A DNA stretch of 64,000 nucleotides from Kitasatospora sp. NBC_01287 (GCF_026340565.1 NZ_JAPEPB010000001.1:1736001-1800000), one strand, 5' to 3'. Numbered from the stretch's first letter, positions 19,532-27,724 are shown. Notes: a model not told the origin generated them from the sequence alone. A program made the numbers and translations.

Positions 19532-21338
19532 AGGGTTCGGGCCTTGCCGGAGTTCGGATCCAATCAGGCGCGGGGTCGCGGTGATGGGCGATCAACCACG
19601 CTTCCACGGTGAGAGCCTGTTCGAGGGTGGCGAGCGGCATCGGCAGGCCTGCGGCCGCCTGGGCCAAGTGCTTGCGGAACCGGCCGGGTTGAAGCAGGCC
19701 AAGGGCCGCCAGGTAGCCATCGGCGAGGGCGGACAGCTCTGCGAGATTGGTTCGCAACCCGGTGTAGTGGTCAGCGTCGAAGCTGCCCTTGGTCGTGCGA
19801 GCGGCGGTCTCGGCAGGCAGCAGACCGGACATCGCGCGGGCCAGGACCGGCTTGTAGGCGTGCAGGGCGGGTCGGCGGTCGAGCGGGGTGGTCAGCACCG
19901 CATCCACCACCAGCGGGTCGAGGAACGGATTGTGCAACTCAACGCCCGAGGCGGCGGCCAGCTGGGTATCGGCTGCGGCGGTCCGGGCGACCTCGCGGAT
20001 CTCGTCCACCAGCGTCCGCACCGAGAAGTCCAGGCCCTGCAAGGGATCGGCCTCGGCAGCGGCCTGTCCGGCGGCCTCCGTGACAAGACGGGCGGCCGAC
20101 GGAGCGGCCCAGGCCGGATGCGCCAGCAGCGGGAACCAGACCACCAGGCCGTGATCGTCGCGCCCCCGCGTCCCGATTGAAGCGGCGAGGGTTGCAAGGG
20201 CTTGGCTGCGGCCGGTACGAGTGGCACGGGCGGCTCCCCACAGCAATGGGCCGACCGAGGTGTGGCGCAGGCGAGCCCAGCCAATGGCCTCGCCCGCTGC
20301 ACGGCGAAGGCGGCGATGGCGGAGCAGGTCGGCCAAATGGATCGGAGGCTGGAACAGGACGCTGTCGCCGCCATCGCCTGTCAGGTGGGTACGAGTGCCC
20401 AGTACGTCCCGCATCCAATCCAGTTGGCCAGTCAGCCTGGCCTGGGTGAGTGTCGAGGGCGCCGGTTCGTCGGTCGCGGGCACCTCCGAGATCGCGGTGT
20501 AGGGAAGGTGCCGTTCGGTCAGCGGCAGCAGATGGTGGTCGATCCGGTGCGGGTAGCGGCTGGCGGCCAAGCGGGCATGGCGGAGATCGGCTCCGCCGAG
20601 GTCCCCATTGGGGTGGATGGTGATTGCGTTCAGCCGCCGACCGGTTGGAAGGGCTGTGGCAGCCAGCAGTGCAATGCTGGTGGAATCCAATCCACCGGAC
20701 AGGTCACACGACAGCGCCGGGTCGGCAGTCATCTGCAGGGCGACCGCGGCGGCCAAGGCGTCGTACAGTCGAAGATCGGGCAACCATCCGGGCACCGGGT
20801 CCGGCCGCCACTGGGTGGTGACGCGCCAGGTGGTGCCGTTGGCCGGCAGTTCGACCCGTGCCCCGGGCGGAAGCTGTCGCACGCCGTCGAAGAATGTACG
20901 ACCAGCGGCCAGGGCGGGCACCGAGGGAAGGAACACAGCGCAGGCCAGGCGCTGCGTGTCGATCGACGCCCCGGTGAGGGCTGCCAGCAGTCGAGCAGAG
21001 GTGGACCAGACCCAGCCGCTTTCCCAGCGGGTCGCGTAGACCGGCTGAGCGGCGGCCGGGTCCGTGTGGATTACCACCGCAGCATCGGTCTCCTCAATGA
21101 CGGCGTAGGCACCGGACCAACGCCAGGCCACGTCAACCGGTAGGGCGGACTCGGCCAGCAAGGACAGTTCGAAGTCGCTCACGCCGCACCGGCCGGCCAC
21201 CAGCACGCTCCGGCCGGTGCGGCCGGTCAGGGCTCGCAAGGTTCCTTCGCCGAGCCGCCAACTCCGCGAGCAGGCCGCGCTCGCCCCCTGCGGGCGAGGG
21301 CCGATGGCGTTGGCAGTGCTGAATCCTCCGAGGATCAT
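19524..21338 (-). CDS. albC: Lasso cyclase (asparagine synthetase-like C protein)
   Basis: ATP-dependent macrolactam synthetase that adenylates the Glu8 side chain of the core and joins it to the Gly1 amine. The 604-residue protein has a degenerate glutaminase-like N-terminal half (residues 1-180) and an AsnB-type synthetase half with the PPi loop CDLSGGLDSTS (SGGLDS at 214-219) and HLTGDGGDSVLF. The N-terminus begins MILGGFS without the catalytic Cys2 of true glutamine amidotransferases, as expected of lasso cyclases. GGAGGAAG lies before the ATG at 21338. It lies 70 bp after the precursor gene, behind a hairpin. Confidence 0.9.
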   Translation of the reverse strand: MILGGFSTANAIGPRPQGASAACSRSWRLGEGTLRALTGRTGRSVLVAGRCGVSDFELSLLAESALPVDVAWRWSGAYAVIEETDAAVVIHTDPAAAQPVYATRWESGWVWSTSARLLAALTGASIDTQRLACAVFLPSVPALAAGRTFFDGVRQLPPGARVELPANGTTWRVTTQWRPDPVPGWLPDLRLYDALAAAVALQMTADPALSCDLSGGLDSTSIALLAATALPTGRRLNAITIHPNGDLGGADLRHARLAASRYPHRIDHHLLPLTERHLPYTAISEVPATDEPAPSTLTQARLTGQLDWMRDVLGTRTHLTGDGGDSVLFQPPIHLADLLRHRRLRRAAGEAIGWARLRHTSVGPLLWGAARATRTGRSQALATLAASIGTRGRDDHGLVVWFPLLAHPAWAAPSAARLVTEAAGQAAAEADPLQGLDFSVRTLVDEIREVARTAAADTQLAAASGVELHNPFLDPLVVDAVLTTPLDRRPALHAYKPVLARAMSGLLPAETAARTTKGSFDADHYTGLRTNLAELSALADGYLAALGLLQPGRFRKHLAQAAAGLPMPLATLEQALTVEAWLIAHHRDPAPDWIRTPARPEPCV

Positions 21339-21361
21339 GGCTTCCTCCATGGGCTGGGGGC

Positions 21362-21399
21362 GGTGCTGTTGCCCCGATCGACGCCGGGGCAACAGCACC
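21362..21399 (-). terminator. Hairpin between precursor and cyclase genes, probable attenuating terminator
   Basis: A perfect 14-bp stem (21362-21375 with 21386-21399) with a 10-nt loop begins 10 bp after the precursor stop. It is followed by the ribosome site of the cyclase. Such a partial terminator or RNA-stabilising stem would give more precursor mRNA than enzyme mRNA. Confidence 0.75.
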
Positions 21400-21408
21400 A
21401 GGGGCGGG

Positions 21409-21543
21409 TCAGCAGTTGTAGGCGCGGCGCTTGTCCTCGCTGCTGCCCTGGCCCTGGCCCTCAGTCAGGGCCGCCGCGTCGCCGATCTCGACCGGCGCGG
21501 CGTCGTCCTCGATGGTGGCCTCGGTGTGGACCAGGTCGCTCAT
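21409..21543 (-). CDS. albA: Albusnodin-type lasso peptide precursor (44 residues)
   Basis: Short gene on the minus strand, ATG at 21543, TGA at 21411-21409, with GAGAGGA upstream of the start. The leader is 28 residues and ends ALTE, with Thr at the conserved position -2. The predicted core is GQGQGSSEDKRRAYNC. Gly1 and Glu8 are spaced for an eight-residue macrolactam ring, and the tail DKRRAYNC carries Lys10 for acetylation. The core of albusnodin, as I recall it, is GQGGGQSEDKRRAYNC; the tail is identical and only ring positions 4 and 6 differ. Cyclase, protease and acetyltransferase follow directly on the same strand. Confidence 0.92.
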   Translation of the reverse strand: MSDLVHTEATIEDDAAPVEIGDAAALTEGQGQGSSEDKRRAYNC

Positions 21544-21603
21544 TGGTTTCGTCCTCTCTTCCAGATGATCGATTTCGCCCGATCAGCCCGCTGCCGGCCG
21601 GGC

Positions 21604-21624
21604 ACGGCACCGTGAGGGTGCCGT
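21604..21624 (-). terminator. Hairpin upstream of the lasso precursor gene
   Basis: An 8-bp perfect stem (21604-21611 with 21617-21624) with a 5-nt loop lies between the end of the ATPase gene and the precursor gene. It probably ends the upstream transcript so that the lasso genes use their own promoter, somewhere in 21544-21603, which I could not pin down. Confidence 0.5.
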
Positions 21625-21686
21625 CTTCCGCCCTGGCACAGGCTCAGGGCGAAAAGTCATGCTGCCCATCGCCGATCGGCGGCGGG

Positions 21687-22205
21687 TCAGCGTGCCGGCG
21701 ATGGCCACGGCGGGCGTATCCGCGGGCGGCGGTGGCCGGACCGCTGGCGGGCGAGCGCGCGGGCCGCACGGCGTGGGTGACCCATGAGCTGGCGGCGCAT
21801 CAACGGCTGCTCGGGCAGCTCCAGCTCCGCCCAGACCTTCTTCCCTCGCTCGGTCCGCTCAGCACCGTGTTTCAGGGACAAGCGCTCGACCAGGAGCAAG
21901 CCACGTCCGCTCTCCTGGTCCGGTCCGACCATTCGCACTCGCGGCAGGGCCGCTGAACCGTCGTAGACCTCGACCAGGACCCGGCGAAGGCGCGGGTTGG
22001 CGTACAGACCGACGGTGAGCCACGTCGCTGTGGTGTGCCGAACCGCGTTGGTCACCAGTTCCGAGGTGACGACCTCGATGGCCGCCTGGCTGTGGTCGTC
22101 CAGCTGGACGCCCCAGCCGGCGACCTGGGCTCGGACCCAGCGACGGGCCTCCGGCACGCAGGCCGGGTCGCGGATCACGGTAACGGAGCAGCTGCGCACG
22201 GGCAT
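21687..22205 (-). CDS. ATP-binding regulatory protein (RsbW-like HATPase)
   Basis: 172 residues. The GHKL ATPase fold is visible: N-box VVTSELVTNAVRHT, then VEVYDGSAALP, then GRGLLLVERLSLKHG. This is the stand-alone anti-sigma-type kinase domain very common in streptomycetes, often paired with an XRE/DUF397 or TPR regulator. The last 35 residues are Arg/Pro-rich and unrelated. The ATG at 22205 has GAAGGG about nine bases upstream; an open frame extends further. It is divergent from the HTH/TPR regulator at 22402 and lies upstream of the lasso genes in the same direction, so a regulatory role there is plausible. Confidence 0.75.
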   Translation of the reverse strand: MPVRSCSVTVIRDPACVPEARRWVRAQVAGWGVQLDDHSQAAIEVVTSELVTNAVRHTTATWLTVGLYANPRLRRVLVEVYDGSAALPRVRMVGPDQESGRGLLLVERLSLKHGAERTERGKKVWAELELPEQPLMRRQLMGHPRRAARALARQRSGHRRPRIRPPWPSPAR

Positions 22206-22367
22206 GACGAAGAACCCTTCGGTGCTGAACAGGGAGTATCGACGGCCTGCAACGGGAGCAATGTCGTCGGCCAGGAGCAGGTCTCCGGGTTGGCAGGATC
22301 TTCGGCGACCTGACAACCAGTCAACAGGTGTGCGCAGGGCGTGAACACGGTAGAGAGAGCCCAGATG

Positions 22368-22384
22368 CTTGAAACCCTTGAAAC
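22368..22384. repeat. Tandem CTTGAAAC repeat before the HTH/TPR gene
   Basis: CTTGAAAC occurs at 22368-22375 and 22377-22384, 9 bp apart, ending 17 bp before the ATG at 22402. It could be a binding site for the regulator or a repeated promoter element; the evidence is only the exact repetition. Confidence 0.4.
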
Positions 22385-22401
22385 ATGACCGGAGGCCGGC
22401 A

Positions 22402-23751
22402 ATGACAGCACGCAAGCGGACACCCAACGGCAGGCTCGCCACGCTGATCGCCGAGTGCCGCTGGGCAGGCAACGGCGAGTTCGCCCGCGCGGTCAACCGG
22501 GCCGGGACCGAGGCCGGTTTCAAGCTGAGATACGACGAATCCGCTGTCTCACATTGGCTCTCGGGCACCCGCCCCATGGCCAAGTACCGACCGGTGGTCA
22601 TCGAGGCGCTGACCCGTCGTCTGAAACGGCCGATCACCGCATTTGAGGCGGGCTTCGCGGATCAGCCCGATGTGCAGCCTCAGTGCACAGATACGGTGGC
22701 GGGACTGATCGACCTCGGGAGCGTGGACATGGACCCATCGCGTAGGGGTGTGCTCGGGGCGGGCCTGTATTCGATCGCCCTGGCCATCCCCGACTGGCCG
22801 GACCTCGTCGGGCGGTTCGAAAGGCTGAAGACCGCCCCGCACACCCGGATCGGCATGGCCGAGGTCGAGTCCGTGGTAGCCATGACCGAGCGAATCAGTG
22901 AGCTGGACGACCAGTTCGGCGGCCGGACCGCCCGACCGATGGCCGCCGCGTTCCTGGTCAACAACATCGCCCCTTACCTCAAGGCCACCGCGTCCGACGA
23001 GGTGCGTAGGGCCTTGCTGTCCGCCGCTGCGGACCACCTCTACCTGACCGGCTACATGGCGGTGGACGAGCGCCTGGACCTGCTCGGCCAGAGCTACTAC
23101 ACCAAGGCGCTCGAACTCGCTCTGGCCGCCGACGATCACCTCACCTACTGCACAACCCTGAGGGGCATGAGCGTCCAGGCCGTCGAACTAGGCCACGGAG
23201 CAACCGCTGTACGGTACGCGGAGGCCGCCGCTGCCGCCTCACCCGAGGCCGGGCCAAGGATGCGGGCCTTTCTCGCCGGTCAGCAGGCCCACGCCCTCGC
23301 ACAGACCGGTGACCGCTGCGCAGCGCTGGCCATGCTGCGCGCGGCCGAGACCGCCATGGAGAACGCCGAGTCCAAGGCCACAGCCCACGGCTCCTACGAC
23401 CCCGCTTCGCTCTCGTACCACATTGCCCAGGTCACCCACGAGCTCGGCGACCGCGAGGGCGCGATCCGCGCGCTCCAACATTCGGAACAGGTCCGGCCCT
23501 CGCTGTACCGGCGGGCCAGGGTTCGTCACCGCGCGATGCTCGCTGAGTGGCAGTTGGAGGTCGGCCGACTGGAGGAAGCCGTCCAGAACTGGCACCTCGC
23601 CTTGGACGACTACCCCCACATCCAGTCCGGTCGGGCCGATGACCGCTTCCGCGCCATGATCGCCACAACGAGGCCCCACAGCCGCAATGTGCGTGTTCGC
23701 GACCTCATCGACCGTGCCCGGCCGATGGTGATCGGCCGAACTGTCCGATGA
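22402..23751 (+). CDS. XRE-like HTH regulator with TPR-type C-terminus
   Basis: 449 residues. The N-terminal 80 residues form an HTH of the Streptomyces type (LATLIAECRWAGNGEFARAVNRAG, then YDESAVSHWLSGTRPMAKYRP). Residues 150-440 are helical pairs typical of TPR repeats (AADHLYLTGYMAVDERLDLLGQSYYTKALELA). Proteins of this layout usually regulate nearby secondary-metabolism or signalling genes. The ATG at 22402 follows GGAGG at 22391-22395. It is divergent from the ATPase gene, so the pair may form one switch controlling the lasso cluster. Confidence 0.75.
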   Translation: MTARKRTPNGRLATLIAECRWAGNGEFARAVNRAGTEAGFKLRYDESAVSHWLSGTRPMAKYRPVVIEALTRRLKRPITAFEAGFADQPDVQPQCTDTVAGLIDLGSVDMDPSRRGVLGAGLYSIALAIPDWPDLVGRFERLKTAPHTRIGMAEVESVVAMTERISELDDQFGGRTARPMAAAFLVNNIAPYLKATASDEVRRALLSAAADHLYLTGYMAVDERLDLLGQSYYTKALELALAADDHLTYCTTLRGMSVQAVELGHGATAVRYAEAAAAASPEAGPRMRAFLAGQQAHALAQTGDRCAALAMLRAAETAMENAESKATAHGSYDPASLSYHIAQVTHELGDREGAIRALQHSEQVRPSLYRRARVRHRAMLAEWQLEVGRLEEAVQNWHLALDDYPHIQSGRADDRFRAMIATTRPHSRNVRVRDLIDRARPMVIGRTVR

Positions 23752-23829
23752 ACCAGGGAGTATCGAGAGGTCACCCTCCTTGCGGCCGAGCCGGGCTACG
23801 ACGATCCGGCCCCCAGCCGGGATCCCGCC

Positions 23830-24777
23830 TCAACCGACGCTCAGCACGATCTTCCCCCGCACCCGCCCGCTCTCGCTCAGCCGGTGGGCGGCCGCCGCCT
23901 CGGCGAGCGGGAGCAGCTCGGCCACTGCCGCGCGCAGTTGGCCGCGTTCGGCGAGGGCGGCCAGCCGGGCGAGGTCGGCGGCGGCCGGGGTGAAGCCGAA
24001 CTCGACGTAGCGCAGGCCGAGTTCGGCGGCGAGGTGGCGGGTGGTGGTGCGGTCGGGGCCGGTGCCGCGGGTGTCGAGCAGGGTGCCGGCGGGGGTCAGG
24101 ACGGCCAGCGAGCGCGGGCCGTAGTCGCCGGCGACGGGGTCGAGGACGGTGTCGATGTCGCGCAGCGCGGTGGTGAAGTCGGTGCGGGTGTAGTCGATCA
24201 GCTCGTCGGCGCCCAGCTCGCGCAGGAAGGGGTGGTGCGCCGCTCGGGCCGTGCCGATCACGTACGCGCCACGGGCCTTGGCGATCTGAACGGCGAGGTG
24301 GCCGACCCCGCCGGCGGCCGCGTGCACCAGGACCCGCTGTCCGGCGCGGACCGGGGCGTGGTGGGTGAGCGGCTGCCAGGCGGTGAGGCCGGCGGTGGGC
24401 AGCGCGGCCGCCTGCACGAGGTCCAGTCCGGGCGGGACGGCGGCCAGCCGGTCCTGCGGGACGGCCGCGTACTCGGCGTACGCGCCGCGCGGCAGGAGCG
24501 CGACACCGAAGACCCGGTCACCGGGCCCGAACCGGCTCACCCCGGCGCCGACCGCCTCGACCTCGCCCGCCAGGTCGAGGCCCAGCGTGAACGGCGGCTC
24601 GCCGAACCGGCGCACCTCGCCCGAGCGGATCCGCCAGTCCGCCGGATTCACCCCGGCGGCCCGGACCCGCACCAGCACCTCGTCCGGACCCGGCTGCGGG
24701 CGCTCGGTCTCGACCAGTTCGAGCACCTCGGGGCCACCGAAGGAGCGCTGGCTGACGGCATGCATGCGGGTGGACAC
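23830..24777 (-). CDS. Zinc-independent quinone oxidoreductase (MDR family)
   Basis: 315-residue NADPH-dependent oxidoreductase. GroES-like N-terminal domain (GVNPADWRIRSG, GLDLAGEVEAVG) and Rossmann domain with VLVHAAAGGVGHLAVQIAKARGA. No zinc ligands are seen, as in zeta-crystallin-like quinone reductases. The GTG at 24777 has AGGAGG six bases upstream. It is divergent from an HxlR regulator whose operator lies in the gap, the familiar pairing in which HxlR senses electrophiles and the reductase removes them. Confidence 0.87.
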   Translation of the reverse strand: MSTRMHAVSQRSFGGPEVLELVETERPQPGPDEVLVRVRAAGVNPADWRIRSGEVRRFGEPPFTLGLDLAGEVEAVGAGVSRFGPGDRVFGVALLPRGAYAEYAAVPQDRLAAVPPGLDLVQAAALPTAGLTAWQPLTHHAPVRAGQRVLVHAAAGGVGHLAVQIAKARGAYVIGTARAAHHPFLRELGADELIDYTRTDFTTALRDIDTVLDPVAGDYGPRSLAVLTPAGTLLDTRGTGPDRTTTRHLAAELGLRYVEFGFTPAAADLARLAALAERGQLRAAVAELLPLAEAAAAHRLSESGRVRGKIVLSVG

Positions 24778-24844
24778 GGTAAGCCTCCTGTGGGGATGGG
24801 TCGATCGGTGTCCATCCTGGTGGCAGGCGGTATCCCTTGAACAG

Positions 24845-24865
24845 TAGGTACCTTTCTGATACCTA
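24845..24865. promoter_or_regulatory. HxlR operator (TAGGTA-N9-TACCTA) over a promoter
   Basis: A perfect 6-bp inverted repeat with 9-bp spacing. A TTGAAC hexamer at 24837-24842 is 17 bp from TACCTA at 24860-24865, so the right arm coincides with the -10 position. The ATG follows 7 bp later. Confidence 0.6.
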
Positions 24866-24872
24866 GTTACCC

Positions 24873-25256
24873 ATGATTGTCTACCGTCGTGACTGCCCCT
24901 CGCGCACCGTGGTCGAGCTGCTGGCCAACAAGTGGACCCTCTACGTGCTGGCCGCCCTGCGCGAGCACGAGGGGCCGATGCGGTTCAACGCGCTGCTGCG
25001 CCTGCTGGACGGGATCACGCAGAAGATGCTCACCCAGACCCTGCGGGCACTGGAGCGCGACGGCCTCATCGAGCGGACCGTCTACCCGACCGTCCCGCTG
25101 CGGGTGGAGTACGCGCTGACCGCACTGGGTGTGGAGGCCGGGCAGCTGACCACCGCGATCGCGCAGTGGTCGGTGGCGCACGTTCCGGAGATCCTGACCG
25201 CCCGGGAGGCGGCCAGTACGGCCAGTACGGCCGCTGCGGCCACCGGGATCGCGTAA
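24873..25256 (+). CDS. HxlR-family transcriptional regulator
   Basis: 127-residue winged-helix dimer. CPSRTVVELLANKWTLYVLAAL (the conserved Cys and the KW motif), MRFNALLRLLDGITQKMLTQTLRALERDGLIERTVYPTVPLRVEYALT cover the whole HxlR domain (residues 8-105). Cys8 is the redox-sensing position in several HxlR proteins. No ribosome site precedes the ATG, and the -10 lies 7 bp before it, so the mRNA may be leaderless. It should control the divergent quinone oxidoreductase and itself. Confidence 0.88.
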   Translation: MIVYRRDCPSRTVVELLANKWTLYVLAALREHEGPMRFNALLRLLDGITQKMLTQTLRALERDGLIERTVYPTVPLRVEYALTALGVEAGQLTTAIAQWSVAHVPEILTAREAASTASTAAAATGIA

Positions 25257-25281
25257 GAAACGGCATCGCGGCGGGTCCCGG

Positions 25282-26031
25282 TCAGCCCCGCCCAGCGCCC
25301 CGCCCCGCGTCCCGCCAGGCCGAGGCGGCGGCGACCCGGTTGTGCACCCGCAGCTTGGCGTAGGCGTGCTCCAGGTGCTTGTCCACGGTGCGGGCGGCGA
25401 CGTCGAGCCGGCGGCTGATCTGACGGTCCGTCAATCCCTGGGCGAGCAGGTCGAGGACGGTCGCCTCGCGGGCGGTGAGGTCGACCGGGGGCGGCGCGAG
25501 GGGCGGGGCCAGCCGGTCCAGGGCGTGGGTCAGGCGGCTGCGCAGCAGCACGGCCGCCTCCAGGTCGGCGTCGGCGAAGTCGCTGCCGGCGCGGTTGACG
25601 ATCAGCGCGACGGTGCGGCGGCCGCCGCCGCGCGCCCAGCCGGCCGGGAAGGCCATCGCCAACTGGTACTCGGCGCCGATCGGGCCGAGCGCCTCGCCGT
25701 AGGTGCCCAGGCCGTGGTACTCGGTCAGCGACTGCAGGTCGCTGCGGCGCGCCGGGGCGCCGCAGCCGGTGTTGGTGTGGCGGAACAGCGCGTCCTCGGG
25801 GGCGTGGCGGAAGAAGGCGGCCAGCGCCTGCGGGGTGAAGAGCGCGCCGGGCAGGGTGACCGGGTGGCGCCCGGTGGGGGTACGGGTGGACCAGGTCAGG
25901 CTGTCGCCGGGGACCGCGCGGAGCAGCATCGGGAAGAGCGCCGGCAGGAGGCTCTCCTCGTCGACGGCGTCGAGCAGCAGGTCGATCACGGCGCAGATCC
26001 GCCGCAGCCCGACCTCCCCGGACGGAGTCAC
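25282..26031 (-). CDS. LuxR-family regulator with GAF-like sensor
   Basis: 249 residues. The C-terminal LuxR HTH (about 185-240) reads LTAREATVLDLLAQGLTDRQISRRLDVAARTVDKHLEHAYAKLRVHNRVAA. The N-terminal 170 residues look GAF-like but no ligand motif is recognised. I chose the GTG at 26031; an open frame continues upstream for 17 codons without a better ribosome site. It converges with the HxlR gene. Targets are unknown. Confidence 0.78.
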   Translation of the reverse strand: MTPSGEVGLRRICAVIDLLLDAVDEESLLPALFPMLLRAVPGDSLTWSTRTPTGRHPVTLPGALFTPQALAAFFRHAPEDALFRHTNTGCGAPARRSDLQSLTEYHGLGTYGEALGPIGAEYQLAMAFPAGWARGGGRRTVALIVNRAGSDFADADLEAAVLLRSRLTHALDRLAPPLAPPPVDLTAREATVLDLLAQGLTDRQISRRLDVAARTVDKHLEHAYAKLRVHNRVAAASAWRDAGRGAGRG

Positions 26032-26162
26032 GCATCGAGCGTGCTCCCGATGGGGAGGTCGGGTCAAGCCGGGTCCCGACAAACCCGGCCCGGGTGGCGG
26101 CCGCGGGCCCGAGCGGGCGACCGAAGGACGGTGAGCCAGCGGGCGACCGAGGGAGGGGTGAG

Positions 26163-27221
26163 CTAGCGGGCGGCGGCGTAGACCCGGTTGACCGGGCTCT
26201 CGGCGGCCAGCTTCCAGTGGTGCAGCCCCGCGTCGTCGGCGAGCCGGCGCATCGCCTCCTCACCGGCGTGGTTGCCCATCGCCTGCGGACCGTGCTGGGC
26301 GAGCGCGGCGGGCAGGCAGAGGGCGACCGAGGCGGAGACGACCACCCGGCCGACCGGGTTGGCGTTCTCCCGGACGTCGGCCGAGGCGTTCGGTTCGACG
26401 ATCATGCAGGCGCCGTCGGGGGCCAACGCCTGCTCGGCGTGGTGCAGCGCGCCGCCGGGGTCGCCCATGTCGTGCAGGCAGTCGAAGAAGGTGATCAGGT
26501 CGTAGCGGTCCCCGGGGAAGTCCTGCGCCCCCGCGACCTCGAAGCCGACCCGCTCGGACAGGCCCTGCTCGGCGGCGAGTTCGCGAGCGCGGTCGATCGA
26601 GGGCTGGTGGAAGTCGAAGCCGGTGAAGTGCGAGGCGGGATAGGCCCTGGCCATCAGCATGGTGGACCAGCCGTAGCCGCAGCCCACGTCGGCGACCTCG
26701 GCGCCGGCCGTCAGCTTGCGCTCGGTGCCGTTCATCGCGGGGATCCACTCGGGTACCAGGGCACCCGCGTAGCCGGGGCGGAAGAACTTGGCGGTGCCGG
26801 CGAAGAGGGCCTCGCTGTGCTCCTCCCAGCCGACGCCCTGACCGGTGCGGAAGGCGTCCATCAGCACGTCCTCGGTGCCGTACATCGCCTGCAGCATGGT
26901 GAAGAAGCCGGCCGCGTACGTGGGCACCGAGGGGTCGGCCAGCACGGCGGCGTGCTCCTCGGGCAGCAGGTAGCTGTCGGTCCGCGGGTCGTAGGTCACG
27001 TACTCGCCGGCCACCTGGGCGGCCAGCCACTCCCGCAGGTAGCGCTCCTGCAGGCCGGTGCGCTCGGCGAGCCGCGCGGCGGTCATCGGGCCGCCCTCGG
27101 CCATCGCGGCGTAGATGCCGAGCCGGTCGCCGAGCGAGGTGCACAGCCCCGCCACCGCGGCTCCGGCGTCGCCGATCACTCGGCCCAGGAACTCCATCAT
27201 CTTCTCTTCGTCGACCGCCAT
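26163..27221 (-). CDS. SAM-dependent methyltransferase with N-terminal winged helix
   Basis: 352 residues. An N-terminal winged helix-like dimerisation region (residues 10-75, LCTSLGDRLGIYAAMAEGGPMTAARLAERTGLQERYLREWL) precedes a class I methyltransferase domain with motif I VADVGCGYGWSTMLMA and FDCLHDMGDPGGALHHAEQALAPDGACMIVEP. The layout is that of small-molecule O-methyltransferases and close relatives annotated only as methyltransferases. AGGAGG lies eight bases before the ATG at 27221. It stands alone downstream of a terminator. The substrate is unknown. Confidence 0.8.
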   Translation of the reverse strand: MAVDEEKMMEFLGRVIGDAGAAVAGLCTSLGDRLGIYAAMAEGGPMTAARLAERTGLQERYLREWLAAQVAGEYVTYDPRTDSYLLPEEHAAVLADPSVPTYAAGFFTMLQAMYGTEDVLMDAFRTGQGVGWEEHSEALFAGTAKFFRPGYAGALVPEWIPAMNGTERKLTAGAEVADVGCGYGWSTMLMARAYPASHFTGFDFHQPSIDRARELAAEQGLSERVGFEVAGAQDFPGDRYDLITFFDCLHDMGDPGGALHHAEQALAPDGACMIVEPNASADVRENANPVGRVVVSASVALCLPAALAQHGPQAMGNHAGEEAMRRLADDAGLHHWKLAAESPVNRVYAAAR

Positions 27222-27263
27222 CGGGACCACCTCCTGGGTGCTCCTCCCACTCCAGCAGAAGAC

Positions 27264-27309
27264 GCCCGCCCCGGGCCATACGGGATTCTCCGTACGGCCC
27301 GGGGCGGGC
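27264..27309 (-). terminator. Terminator between the DUF1059 and methyltransferase genes
   Basis: A 20-bp stem with a single mismatch (27264-27283 with 27290-27309) and a 6-nt loop ends the DUF1059 transcript before the methyltransferase gene. Confidence 0.8.
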
Positions 27310-27339
27310 GGGCGCCACGTGGGGCACCAGCTGCCCAGG

Positions 27340-27534
27340 TCAGGTGTGCTGCAGGACGAGTTCGTCCTTGAGCCCGGCCCTGATCTGGTCGCGCAGCTCC
27401 TTGGAATCGGTGTGGCCGTGGACCGAGACCGCGTGCTCGGTGGCGGCCCGCACCACCTCGTCCTCCTCGCCGGAGATGGCGAGGCTGCAGTTCATCTCGC
27501 TCGGCATCTCCCGGCAGTCGACGACCTTGCGCAT
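27340..27534 (-). CDS. DUF1059 family small protein
   Basis: 64 residues, complete DUF1059 domain: MRKVVDCREMPSEMNCSLAISGEEDEVVRAATEHAVSVHGH. Cys7, Cys16 and two His are the conserved polar residues, so metal binding is possible but not shown. GGGAGG precedes the ATG. Divergent from the MoaF-like gene at 27725. Function unknown. Confidence 0.8.
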   Translation of the reverse strand: MRKVVDCREMPSEMNCSLAISGEEDEVVRAATEHAVSVHGHTDSKELRDQIRAGLKDELVLQHT

Positions 27535-27724
27535 GATCGACCTCCCGACCCGCCACGCTGCCGCACCCGCCGACGGGCCACCCGCTGGCCGGAGAACCGG
27601 CGCGCGGCGGCACGGGCGTGTCGCGGAACCATTGTCTCTCCACCGGGCCGGTCGGATAGCTTTGGGGACACCCGGCTTCCGATCCCGGACCGGATCCGCA
27701 GCAGAGACGAGGACCTCCGCCAGC

